This document shows, one piece after another, positions 1 to 14,000 of a DNA stretch of 64,000 nucleotides (position 1 is the first letter of the stretch; the number at the start of each line of letters is the position of its first letter). The position numbers and the translations under genes were made by a program. The notes below the pieces were generated by a model. The model made no database searches, was not told where the DNA came from, and was given only the letters and a program-made list of their open reading frames with translations. The stretch comes from Latrodectus hesperus (taxonomy: Eukaryota > Arthropoda > Arachnida > Araneae > Theridiidae): NCBI GenBank assembly GCA_037975125.1, contig CM075853.1, positions 36,043,113-36,107,112 of the forward strand, in the 5' to 3' direction.

Positions 1-1880
1 ATAATTATAACACAGAAATGTATACATGATGCATTTTAATCATATCAGATATTAATCACATGTTATAAAAAATCATTTACAAATAATTATTACCATTCTG
101 TTTGAATATAAACTTGAAATAATCAATAAATTAAATCAATTTACATAATGATAATAATTACATATTTAAATCATAAATTACAATTAATAACAAAAATTTT
201 TACCCAAATTTTATCTTTGAGGTAATCAAATATTTTTAAATTTTTAAATTAAAAATTAGCGAAAAAGTAGTGAAATATAAGAAAATAAAATACTTTACAG
301 TCATTAAATGAACATACAATAAAAGTTCTATTCAAAAAAAGAGTAATAAGTTAATATTTATTATCTATTGTTATCCATTCACTGTAGGTTTGTCATAGAT
401 GCATTAAATATTAATTTCACAACCAAGAATGTCATATTTGAAATATATCATTATAATTATTTTGTGGCCAAGTTAATATATATGTGATTTCTTAGATAAA
501 ATATTTATTTTCTATTTTCTTTTACCATGAATGTTAAGCTCTGTTTTTGTCATGGAGGAACTTCTCCAAAATGAAATATATTTAAATTAATTCCTTTGAG
601 GATTTTTTATTTTAGAATGAAAGCAAGATTTGTGGATGATGAATGTAAATAAAGAATTAGCTCTTTGATAGGATTAGTTGATACAAATGCATTTTTTCTT
701 GATGCTTTGAAACACCTAGGTATCAAAGATTACCATATACAATTTCCATTTTGAAATAACTCCTTTTTCTTGGTTTTTTTTATGCTGCTTTTTCCTGAAA
801 GAGGTTTCTAATTTCTATTCATACAGATGAGTTGTGTTAAATGAAATCTCTAATTGTTTGTATATTTTTCTACATAAAATTATCTGAGATAAAACAAAAA
901 TTACTCAAAAATTGATTATTTAATAAACCTTTTTAAAGATTATAAAAAATATTATTAATTTTGATCTATATAAGTATCCTGCATAAAATCCCTAAAATCA
1001 GATAAATTGGATAACAAATTTGATTTATGCAATTATTTTTATTTATCATTATTAATGTAAAATACCCATAATCTCAAAGTAGTGCATTCTTTTAGCACAT
1101 TGTTTTAAACTTAAATTTACTAGGTTGCAGTTCTACTAAATAAGACTTCTATATAAGAATTTCAAAACTATTTTGTAGGGATTAACAAATAGGAAAGAAA
1201 ATTTTTTCATATACTGATTGAAAAATATTATATAACTATTGAAATTCAAAATTAATGTATTTAAAATTATATTTCATTAAAAATCATCTGATTAAGCACT
1301 TTGATTATCTATCAAATATTACTAAATTTTAGCAGCAATCAAAATGTGATGTTTGTACAAAATATTCTTCCCTACATTATAATCAAAAAAATAATAGAAT
1401 TTGTTTTTAGAAATTTCTCTAACGAATTTAAGTAAAAAAACTCAGAAAATACTTCTAAATAAGAATACTATTGTTAACAGATTGTTTACTATTTTTCCCA
1501 AATAATTTTTCAAGATAAATATTATGTAGCTCATCTAAAATAATAATTATTAAAAATATTTCTGTAGAGTCTATCATTGTTTACAGAATAGTCAAAAGTT
1601 ATCAAAATATACAAAATAGTAACATATATATATTCAATATAAAAATACCTAAACAAAGCAATATTACATTGCCGACTTCATTTTTAGAATTCATTAATAC
1701 AAAAAATAAGAAAGCCCTGTAATTCTTATTTTTCAATGAGCAATAATTATACCAGCTTTCAGGTTTGCAGAAAATTAGACTTCTACTGCATATTCCTGAA
1801 ACTGTATCATGATGGAGGAACTACAGTAAATAAAATAGGAACCCCACAACATTGCCCAGCACTTGGACAAGGTCCCATAC
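1..1880. other. TTC17 intron 8 (partial), no exon seen
   Basis: Very AT-rich sequence downstream (on the minus strand) of the last TTC17 exon visible here. I scanned both strands for further TTC17 exons and saw no open stretch flanked by plausible splice sites. The remaining exons of the gene must lie to the left of the window. Confidence 0.6.
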
Positions 1881-2047
1881 CTCTGCCATCAAGACTTTCT
1901 CGTATTTTTTGCTCCTCGTATTCTAACCTTTGCTCCAACTTCACTTCAGGAGGGGCTTGCTCATTCAGAAGCTTTTCATGTTGCCTCAGCCAATATTCAT
2001 GCTGTTTTTGGTATTCTCGCAATTCCATTAACGTTCTCTGAAGCGAT
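1881..2047 (-). CDS. TTC17: TTC17 exon 8, coiled-coil segment
   Basis: Acceptor TTTTGTAG. The first base completes an Ile codon with exon 7, giving [20 protein letters not shown] followed by [14 protein letters not shown] and [10 protein letters not shown]. It is highly charged and probably helical. I end the exon at GGCAGAG|GTATGG because this is a reasonable donor and the sequence beyond loses TTC17 character. The same frame stays open for another 24 codons to a stop at 1807-1809, so a read-through end is possible. Confidence 0.8.
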
Positions 2048-5000
2048 CTACAAAAGAAATAACAAAGGTAAAGAAAGAAAAAAATAAAAATTACAAAATT
2101 GTGTCAATATATTTACAATTCTTTTCTAATTATTTAATAGTGTTACATAAGAAATACCAAGTATTCTTAATACTCAAAGAATCTTTAATCCCATTCATGA
2201 AATAAAGTTCGTATGGCAAGTCTTTTTCTATTATATTAATATCTCATAAATATAAAAACCAATACTTTTAAATAAATTTCGATAATTCATAAAAATTTTT
2301 TAATTTTATAAAAATCAAAGTTGTCACTTAAAGTTTTGAGTTTTTGTTGATATGTCATTTTTCTGACTCGATGTCTTTAATTCCTTTTAAATAATATGAT
2401 CAATTTGTCACTACTATAATTACATAAGGAAAATATCAATTCATTTAGATAAGGATACTAATTATTTCCTATAATAACAAGATATTTGATTTGCTTAGGA
2501 AAGTAGTTGATATTTCTTTAACGTTTTGAAGAAATATTAACTACTTTCCTAAAAAATCAAATATCTTTTTAAATAATGACTAACAAAAAACTAAAAGTTT
2601 TAAAAATTCAAAATTAAAATTGATGAATATGAAATTAGGGTTTAAATGACATATATAAAGTATGTTTACATCAAAAAGCATGTAATTACTGAAAATAATG
2701 TTTACAGTATAGAAAGCAGATTTTACTGTGTCAAACTAATTTTACTTATATAAAATACTTTTATGGTGATAATTTTAAAATTAATTAGTTATTGCTTTTA
2801 ACCTGTGGATTTTAATATAATTTTAATTTAAATAAGTTTAATAATCACAAGATTTCCCCTAAATACGAAATATTACAAATTTTAAAATAAATATTGTTAA
2901 GCCAAAAGAAACTGTTGATGTACTTATCAAATATAATAAAATGAAATACTCTTATTTCATGGAAAATTATTTTCCAATGCTGATTTATAAACAGCTAAAA
3001 TTAGCTTAAAGTGATTTTTAAAAAAATTTAATCTTATTTGGACTGAAACAAATATTTGATAATACAAAAATCTGAGAATACATATGAAAAAGGAAATATA
3101 TGTCAGAAAAATTTATATTATTCATATCGATATCAAATGCATTTTTTAAGGAATAAAAATAATAAATTTCTGCTTACATATGTTGAGCTTCCAGAGCTTT
3201 CTCAAGTTTGTTGTGGCACAAAACAGCATGGTATAGTTTTTCTGCAATTTTTAAATCTGGCTGAACCTTAAGAGTATTTTCATAGCAAATGCCTGACTTG
3301 TTATAATCTGCCAGAGCCTTAGAAGAAACATTAAGAATAAACTTTCCACAATACTATTTTCTTTTTTTCTTTCAGTATTTTACAATTTTATAAGAAACAT
3401 TTAAATAAGGTAAAAACAATACAAAATTTATTTTTTCTATAAAATCTCTTCTGCAATCTATGATATGCATAGATTAAACAATAATAAGTCAAAAATTGCT
3501 AAATAAAACCTCAAAGATTAGTAAGTGAACAAAAGTGGTTATTTTTACTGTCCTAAATAAAAATCAATTTAAATATTAAAATCTTAAATTTTTTAATACA
3601 GCTTTTTTCTATAATAAATTTATTGAGTAATTCATCTCATAAATAATATCAAAATTTTCTAGTTGTTATATTCTTATTTAGTAAGAACATAATATTAAAA
3701 ACTGGTTCCAAAGTAAGATTAAAATCCAAAATTATAAGTTTACTATTATTTTGATTCTTAGAAACACATCATACCTTAAATTTTATTTTATTCATGCATG
3801 CAAATTATTCAATATTAATACAGAAATAAAGATGGCAATTATAATACTATAATGCAGTAAAGCCTACTTGCATAATAACAGTAAACTTTAAATACACACA
3901 CACATTTAGATATTACATACAAATAACCAAAAATACATTAAAAAATAATACTTCTGAAGTTTACTGTAATTCAATAGGTGTTTATTGTAATCCAATCAAG
4001 AACTTATTCAAATATCTTCTTTCATATAAAATAAAAATTATAATTATATGAAATTGATGACTTGGAAAACTAAAATATCATGTTAGAAATTTTGTTAAAA
4101 GTTAAATTTTAAAACCATTAAATAAAATATTTTGAAAAACTCGATTGAAAACTTAATACACTCATTAAAAATTAAAGATTATAGTTTAAATTCAGCAGAA
4201 AATAATAATTACAAAAAATTAAGAGTAAATAATAGTCTCTATAGTCTCCAACATATACTTCATAGAAATTCAATTCATTAATTAAGGAAATCTTGTAAAT
4301 AATAACTTTTATTCAAAGGAAATTATGAAATATTTTAAGCAATTGAAGATTTATTTCCATATTCCAAGTTTCTTGCACAATTTGATCATACAACATTGTT
4401 GCTCCCAATAAATACACTCAAAACCGTCCTAGTATGTTTTAACATTTCATTATCTTGTATTTAATGTTGGATTTCTTAGCTTACATTAGTCATTTTTCAG
4501 TTGAAATAAAATTATTACATATAAATTGTAACTTGTACATCAGTATCAAAGATATTAGATTTCCACATCTTAGGAAATTTGTAATAACTGTGATTTATAA
4601 ATAACAGTTAAAACATAAATTTTTAAAATAGATTATTAATAATATTTTATTTACAACTGTCAGTAATAATAGTTACAAACAAACTATTAAACTATAATTA
4701 ATAATAGCTTGTTTGTCTTAAAGATTAAATTTAACAATTTCATAACAAATTCAACAATTAAATGTAAACCATATGCATTTCAATGAACTAATGAACAAAC
4801 TGAAAGAAGTTTTAAAAAATATGGGAAAAAAACAACTGTCAGTTAAAAAAGAATATTAATATGAATAATCTTTAAATTTTAAATCAATTTATTCCACATC
4901 CAATTTTTCCCTTTATGATCTGATAAATTATTTTGAAGATATTAAGAAATCGGCAAATATATGATGTAAAAACTATTTTCCAGAATAAAAGTAAAAAAAT

Positions 5001-8000
5001 TGTCAACCTTGTAAAATTATAAATTACTTTCTCCCAATAAATATCAATTTTTAAAATTTTTAAGTTTACCTCATGAAATATCCAGTTACAAATAATTATG
5101 TTTCAATCACACTCTATATGGCTTTCTGAATAATTAAAATATAAATTTCCCCAAGCAAAATGTATTACCTTTGATGGTATTCTAAACAGTTACAATTAGA
5201 GACATTGCTCAAATGCTATAAGGTATAATTACAAATCTTAAGAATCATAACATGTTTTATTAAATCCCAACTCAGAATCAGATATATAAAAACGTGTTTG
5301 GCCTATTTAAACCACTAAAAGCAATGAATAGTTAATGATTTTGAATGAAAAGTCTGGATTGCAAAAAAAAATATGATTTTAAAAAGTGATTCAGTTTCAT
5401 TATATTTTCTTTCATCAACATATTTTGTATTTATAAATAATAATAAATAAAATCATCATAGCACAAAAGAATAAATATTTTTTTAATATAATTGAATACA
5501 AACATAAATTTTTAAAATTCAACTTTTTAAATTATATACAATTATGAGAAAACACCATACATAGTTTTATAAAATTGAAAATGAAGATGTAAATAAAAAC
5601 TAGTACACTCATTCTTAGAATAGAATTACTTATATTTCTTGTACTTCTTCCTTATTCTAAGTTTTCATACTTACTTTCGTATCAGCAATATCATATTTTA
5701 ATAAATGTTTGCATTTGATACTTATTTAACAACTTGTATATCATACAAAGCACACTTGTTATGATGTAAAAATCACAATTACACTGCTTCAATTCAGCTA
5801 ATGTAACAGGAAAAAGCTTCCAATCATAGAGGCCTCTAATACCTCAGACTGACAACAGCTACTATACACTAAATAAGAATTCAAGACTGATTATCTTCAT
5901 TCACTCTTCTATGCAGGGCAGCAGTATTTATACCTGATTTAGCAATGAAAATTTAAGAGTTTCATTAAGTTTCTGGAAGGTTCTAGGCATCTTGCTTAGT
6001 AGTAAACCAAGAGCTTTAATAATGGATTTTTCCAGAAATATATTTTCGCTAAGTCGCCAAGAATCTTGATAAAGATAGCCAAATCATTATAAATGCCCCT
6101 TAACAAAATATGCCTTAATTGAGCAATTTTTGCCCAAAATCTTAGTATTTCAGATTTATGAGATATTTTAAATCAAATTCAAGTAATGTATATATTTTTT
6201 TACAAATTTATAAATATGTATGTAATTTGTAGGGTAGATTTTGAAGGTTTTTAGATTTTACTGTATCTCTAGTAAAAAATAATAAATATTAAGGGTAAAT
6301 TTCAAGTTTGCAATTTTCAGTTTTTTTTTTTAATTGAAGGTAAAAATATTCAAGATAAGATTGAGAATTCTATAAATTACCTAAATGACACTGTAAGTTT
6401 TTTTTTTTTTTTTATTTTCCCTTCCTTCTTTTTCTTCTTATAAGAATTAACTTTTATCAGCCATTTTTTTTATCTCATAATGAGCATTTCCACACATTCA
6501 CTACAGAAATCTTTATTGTATTACCTTCTATTGTTCTGGATATTATACAAAAAATAATATTTTTAACCAAAAACACAAAGGTATTTTGACCTCTCTAAAG
6601 CATTTCTTATTTCCCACTTGTACTTTTCAACATAACATGAAATTATGATTTAAATATTGTAAATTAAAAAATCAATTATAAAAATAAAAGTGGTTATTTA
6701 TCCAATTAAAACTCATCATTTTTTTTAGAATTTAATAATTGAAGTGTTGAAAGATAATTTTATAAATTTCTATTAAATTATAAATGAAAAACACACAATT
6801 GATAAATTAAGGAATTTCAATAAAATTTTCCCCATAAAAAGTTTTGACTAAGTTATTTTTCACTCATGTTTAATATTGGATATAAATGCATGCACAGTTT
6901 TAGTAAACTTACAGCATAAATATTTCCAAGAGTTAAATGGCAGATAGCATTATCTGGCGCTATGTCCACTGCAGCATGGACGGCAATAGCAGCTTCTTCT
7001 GATAAACGTGCACGATTCAATATGTTACCTAAACTAATTAAAGGTACATCTTTGTGTTCCCTAAAAATCAATATGCTGCTTTAATATCACTTTTAAAACT
7101 ACCATTATGAAAACAAAAACAGGAATCATAATAAAATCAATGCATCTGAAATGTGAAAATATAGAAAAAAATCAAATACTATGATCTTATTGTGTATCAC
7201 ATCAGAAATTTCATATAATATTAATTTCAGAATTAGTTTCACTGCCGGAAAGGAAAACAATTTCTTAAGAAACAAAAATCAATAAAAAAATTCAAATGTA
7301 TAAAAATACTTAACATATTTTATGTAAAAAAAAAATAATTAAATCTCATCCCAGGTTCATCAATAAATTAAGAAAAGCAAATAAGAACTAAAAATATGCC
7401 TGCATAATTCAATAATCCTTTGACCGCATTTGACGTATCAGAATGTCATGCATTAATTTGACCAAAGTCGCACATGACATTCTGATACCTCGTTGAAAAT
7501 GAGACAATATTTAACATGTTCATTCTTGTTTATTTCAAAGTAACAATGACAGTGGTGATGATAGTGAGATAAAACCAAGATGCAAAAGACGTACAAGATA
7601 CTTATCAAGCAGTGACAGTGAATCTTCTCCTGAGAAGTTAGATCAATGGATTTGGGAAGAAAGACAATGTACCTAATGTAAAACTGTTTCGTGAAGTGCC
7701 TGGATTAAATTAAGCATCCAAGGTTTAGGTTTAGCACCTAGCGAAAGCTAGGTGCTAAACCTAAACCTTTGGATGCTTTGAATGAAGTCCTAAATGAAGA
7801 TTTTTGGAATAGCATAGTGGAAGAGACAAATAGATATGCCAGACAAGTGATAGAAAAAGGTTTGAAAAAAGAAACAAAAGGTGGGAGCCAATAAATTCTA
7901 ATAATTGTATAAAATTTGTCTGTTCTAACAAATTACTCTACCCCAAAAAATTAAATGTGCTCCAAATGCAAAAAATTATTTGAATAAATGTGCATCCAAA

Positions 8001-11000
8001 GGGTTAATAATAAAAAAATATTTTCATAAAATTACAGAAATACACATGAATAACTGCTATAACTATCTCATTGAATTTTGATGAAAAATGTTAATTTAAA
8101 TATTGTTCATATATAAATATTTATAAAAAACAGACCATTTTAAAAGTAATTTAATTTCAACTGCTAAAACTAAATATTTTGATACAAATAGAGTACTCAA
8201 ATCAATTGGAGAAAACATTCATTCTCATTAATTAAAAATAATTACAAAATCATTTCATCATTTAAAATGCAGAAATTATGACACAAAGCACTAATAAACA
8301 AATAAAAATACTATTAATATAATAATAAAATATTTTGTGCAAAATAAGAAAATATTGGCAGGTGAATCATACAAGTAGTAAAAAAACTTTTTTTGATTAA
8401 TTAGAAAAACATTTTTTGAGACTTTACTATAAACAAAATTTTGACATTTTTACATAAAAAAGAACAAAAAAAATAATTTAAATATACAAAAGATAACAAA
8501 AATAAATATAAAATGTTAAAAAAATTATGTGAAATCAAAATTTTAAAACTTTTTGATGGTAATACATTTGTAATTAAAATCCTTTGACACACTTTTCTAA
8601 TTTCAATATAAAGAAATAAATGGACAAGAAGTTATTCTCTACAATATAATTGAATCCGAACTAAATGTTGCACAAGTTTTGTAAATAATTTTTCTAGACT
8701 TGTCATGACAATTAATGTGCGTAGCAATAACATTACATTAAAAACACTCCTAAATCTAAAGATATAGCAAAGAAACATCCAAAGTAATTTCACAAATTAT
8801 TTTAAATTTTTATAATAAAAATTTCAATTACTTTATTGTATTTATAGCATTTATCAAAATCATTGAAATAGGAAAATTTGTTTTAAAAGCTACTGATCAG
8901 TTTGCAAAATCTGAATTTCCACCATTTTTCTTAATTAAACAGGAAAAGCAAAATAAAAAAATATGAAACCTCATTCACATCACTTTAAAGAAACTATTAT
9001 TTATAGAAACTACACTTTAAAGAAATTATTATTTAATAAATACAATTGAAATTTTACTACAAATTATAATTTTACTGTACATTATCATTATCATCTGTAC
9101 TACTAATTTGATAAAGATTTTAATTACTAATTTTTCATTCTAAATTGACTTACTTAGTTTTCAATTTGAATTTTATCTCCCCATTCATACATAATAAATA
9201 TTTAAATATTTTTTTTAAAAAAGTTTGTTAAAAGCCAAGTAGTTAATAGAACTTTGTTTTCCATAATTATTAATAAATTTTAAATACATTTTCAATTTGA
9301 CATTCAAATTTTGAAATCATAGTGCAAAAGTTAAACTTCAGACAGATTGTTAAAAAAATTAATAATAACTACAATTGTCTCAAATAAGTTAGCACCATTA
9401 TAAGCTTGTCCTCTGCATAAGTTTTTACAAAGTTTCTTCAACTAAGCATGCTTTTCGTAATAATTTTGCTTCACTTTTACGCTTTTATAATTTTTACATT
9501 AAAAAAAGTAATAAAAAATTTAATTGTGATTTATTTTTTTATAAAAAAAAAATTCAATATAAGTGACAAACTTGTCTTCAGTTTTAAAATGAATAAGTAT
9601 ATACTGATGAAATTAAATTTTGCTGATATTATTAATACCAAACTAAAATTGTGAAATGTTTCAATTAATAATTTTTTATCATTGCTTTATTGCATGGTTA
9701 TAGATGAAGACAAATAACAATCATATGCATCTAATAAAAACTAATTATTTGACATTTTTAACTTACAAAACTCATTTAAATAAAAAAACATGAAATGAAA
9801 GTCATTTTAATATAAAAATAGAAAAGCTTTTATATTAAAATTAATATTTTTTATCCAATGCCCGAACTTGGTTTTTCAACTATTGGTTTATGTTGAGCAA
9901 CCCAATACACTCAATAATAAACCGAAAAATGATCTTCCACAGAATTTCTAAATGGGATGTCAGTAAGTCCAGGGCAAGAGTAAAGGTGGTAACTAGTCAT
10001 TTCTTCAGGTCCACACAAGGGGCAAAATAAAATTAATATTAAAAATAGGGTTTCATTATTTGTAGTTTATAAAAATTAATTTGATAATTAATTTTTGCCT
10101 CTATAAGAGCATATTAATTAAAATAAAAGTTAACAGAAAAAGCTTGCAATAAATAAGCACAAAAATCTCATTTTTATGTTTCCAAAAATTATATAAATTT
10201 TATAACAAACCTTGGAGCAAAATGAAGAGCTCGTCTTACACATTCGATAGCATTGCTAGCATTTCCATGGATTCGCCAATAATATGAAGCCATAGTGAAT
10301 AAAACCCATGATGTTTTGTTCTAGAAGAATAATAGTTCTTTTCAATATATACAAATATATATATTGTCATTTATCTTTATATCTTAATACCCTGTATTAA
10401 TTTGGATAACACTAGATATTCATTTAAATGACATAGATAGGAAATAGATAAGATTATAAAAAGGGAGCAGCAAAAATATAACTCAATATAGTTCTTTATA
10501 AATATAGATAGATCAAATGAAATGAATCTTTAAAAACATACACTATAATTTAAATTAAAGAATTCCACATCAAAGAAATAATGATTTACATTAAGAGAAT
10601 AATTACATTTATATCAATAAAAATCTTAGCTCTCATAAAATGACAGAATATCCAAAACTAAATTATGAATATGAAATTACTTTACTTATGAACAGCATAT
10701 TAATAGTGCAATAAAACATGAAGCATTGGAAATAGTATTATGAAAATAAAAGACAAATAATTTACTTTACCTATGAACAACATATTAACAGGGCAATAAA
10801 ACATGAAGCATTGGAAATAGTATAATGAAAATAAAAGACAAATAATTTGTTTGTCTTTTAGACAAAAAGACAAAAAAAATTGTCATTGTGTTGGTTTGCA
10901 AAGATTTTATTTGAATAGTTTAGTAAAGTGAATACTTTTAAACAAATTAATTTTAAATTAAAATAGAATTAGTAGCTTCTGGAATCAAATGGTATTTTGA

Positions 11001-14000
11001 TACTAAAATGATAAAATTCAAAATTTTAACTAATTTTTCAAACCAAGATTAACAAGATGATATCAAATAACCATGTTTTATTAGTCACTACAGAGGAATC
11101 TTATGATTTCCAATAAAATCATATTAAGGTTGCAATCAAAATTTTTAAAAATTTGTATCTGATGAAATCAACAAATTTGGAAGCGAACATAATCTCAAAT
11201 CATCAAAAACATAATCTCATTATATATATTTATAAATCGCCTACTATATAGAAGCCTACAGAATATCATCATTGGAGACTACTTGTCGTTCTCAGAACTG
11301 ACCTCTCGAGTTAGGATGGCTATCAATGCTACTTTTAGGGATACCATTCCTACCGACAAATGGTACACATGCAAACAACCCGATTCCATACTAGTGAGTA
11401 AACACAAGAGATGCAGCCAAACGTCTCTGACAAGACTATGAAGTAGGCCACCTGCTTGATCAGAGACACGTCTCTGGTACCAAGGTCTACCCTCACTGTC
11501 CCAATGTCGAGTGGTTCAGGCCTCCCCATTTCATATTTTTCAGTGCATTGGGTGTGAGAGAGCAGACTTGGAGTTGAGACTGGAGGTGGTGCTTAAGAGA
11601 CTGACTATTTTTGGATTCATGGGGCTGGTGTGATGGTACTGTCACACCAATTGGGGATAAGCAACAGCAACATAAATATTAAATGGTAGCAAATGCATAA
11701 GATTGATATACATCAATTATTATGGTAAGAAATAATCTTGTTATCAGTATCATATCAAAATACAAGGTAAATACAACAAAATAATCAATAATATAGAGTT
11801 ATATATTAAGCATATATTACCTATGATAATCATTTCATTTTATGACAAAACAGAAATCCTTTTTTAAATTTTGGTTTAGTTAATTTCCATTTAATATTCA
11901 TTTAAAATGATTATAGAAAACAAAAAAATAAGGCTACACTTCTGTTTAAGAAATGCAATATTTATTCAAAATATATGCATCCATTTTCCTTATCTGATTG
12001 ATAATTACTAAAACAAATGTGTGTGAGTTATTTTTAGTCATGATGGAAAATTTATTTTAAACAAAGAACTTAACAATTTAATAGTATAAATAAAAATTTA
12101 TTTAAACAAAAATGAAATAAATGAGTCAGTTAATGAAAATTAAAAATTTTAACAGTAAGTTAAAAAATATTTTTTTTTACATTCAAAGCAGGTTAACAAT
12201 TATAAAAACAAAAAATTGAAACCTTTGTGCATTTAACAACATATACAATTTATTAATCATTTTGAAATGAATATGCATTTCATTTCAGAATGTAATTGTA
12301 AAATGTAAAATGAAATTTCAGAACAGTACAAAACAAAAACGAAAGAAATTTTATCATTTTAAATAGCAAAATAGAAAACACTTCAATGCTTAAAAAAACA
12401 GCACAATAGGAAAATACTTAATTGCTTAAATAACAGTAATTGTTAATTTAAGGAATATTTCACCAGTGCATATGGGACATGGAAGTATACAATACTAAAC
12501 ACTGAATGATATATAAAAGACATTGTATTCCTGATTTTTAACGAAAAGGGATGCTTTTGTATTCTGTAAATACTCCTGTTTGCATAGTTGTTGAGAATAT
12601 TTAAGGTTTTTTTATTATAGTGGTGAAACTGCTCGTTATATATGAAAATATTTATTTGAATTCATTATTTATACTACAAAGAGAGAAATAGTATACAGTG
12701 AATTTAAGAAAATTCACAATGACCTTTAAAGTTTAAATTATATATGGCAGGGTTATAGTATAATAAACACACTTAAGAATACATAAATTTTGTGAATTTG
12801 TAAACATGTTTACAAATTCACTTACTGGTACTAAGTTACAAATTCAAACTGTAAGACAATTAATGATTCAGGAAAAACAAAGGTACCTTTTGTAAAGATT
12901 CATGGATTAGATGACCATATATTTCAATATTTTCAATTGATGTAACAACAGTATGCAAACTTTCTTCAGGCGACATAGTTAAATTGTGACGATTTCTAAC
13001 ACCCTAAAAGTATTTACTTCTTAAATAATTAAAATATTGAATTTTTAAATAAATAATTAATAAAAAATTAAAAAAACAATAGTGGTCAAGCTTATTGCAA
13101 AACAGAACTAAGAATTGGTTAAAATTATTCAATAAAATGTTAAATAATTTACTAACATACATATTTCAAATAAGTAATTCATTATTTCAACTAAATATTT
13201 AGTAACAATCAATGATACATAAGTTACATTTATTAAATTATAAAATATAATATATCATATAAAATTAAATTTATGTGTGTGTTTAATATTAGATATTTAT
13301 CAATGATATATAATCATAATAAACAATAATATGAAAACAATGATTATTATAAATCATATCATTGATTACTATGATATATTATAATTAACAGAAATGAAAT
13401 CTATTATTTTAACACATTACACAAATTAAAGAAAAACTGAAAAAAAACACTCTCCTTTTAATAATAAATGTTTAAAAATACTTTTAAAAAATATTTTAAT
13501 AAAGTTCATACTTTGATTTAAAACAGATTAAATAACTATTTAAATATTTATCAAAATAAAAAATATAAAAAAAATTTTAAATTTTATTTCTCTCTTTTAA
13601 AATACATATAATTCTAAATTTAAACTAAACTCTTCAATTGAATTTAAAAATTTGAAAAGAAGAAAATGAGAATACATGATTTATTTCATGGAAGATTTGT
13701 AACAATCATATTCAACAAACATTACAATAAAAATGTGTTTTAAAATACATACTGCTAAATGCTCGAATGCATGCATGCTGAAATCAAGGGGAACTACTTC
13801 AGAGCAATTTGGTTTCTTCAATTCAATTTCTGGTTCAGTAGCAAGTTTGTTTTTTCCTTTGGTAAATTCTTCACTGTATTAAAATAGATAAAATTTTAAA
13901 AATATTAAATTTTATAGTTCAACTTAAAATAAATCACTGTTTTTTTAAAATATAATTTATTAATAATTATAACTTGAAAGAGATCATTAATGTAATAGAA

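Larger units (their letters stand above)
7061..10210. other. TTC17 intron 5, carries a piggyBac relic and an interspersed repeat
   Basis: The intron contains the piggyBac relic at 7416-8003 and a reverse copy of an interspersed repeat at 9847-9976 (both listed separately). The remainder, including 8004-9846, is featureless AT-rich DNA. Confidence 0.75.
10321..12886. other. TTC17 intron 4, with tandem repeat and retroelement tail
   Basis: The intron holds the 85-bp tandem duplication at 10676-10845, the RNase H element tail at 11277-11633 and the 30-bp palindrome at 12792-12821. I see nothing else in it. Confidence 0.75.

Noticed and set aside
1736..2087. Plus-strand frames at 1736-2041 and 1863-2087
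   Set aside because: Shadows of TTC17 exon 8 on the opposite strand.
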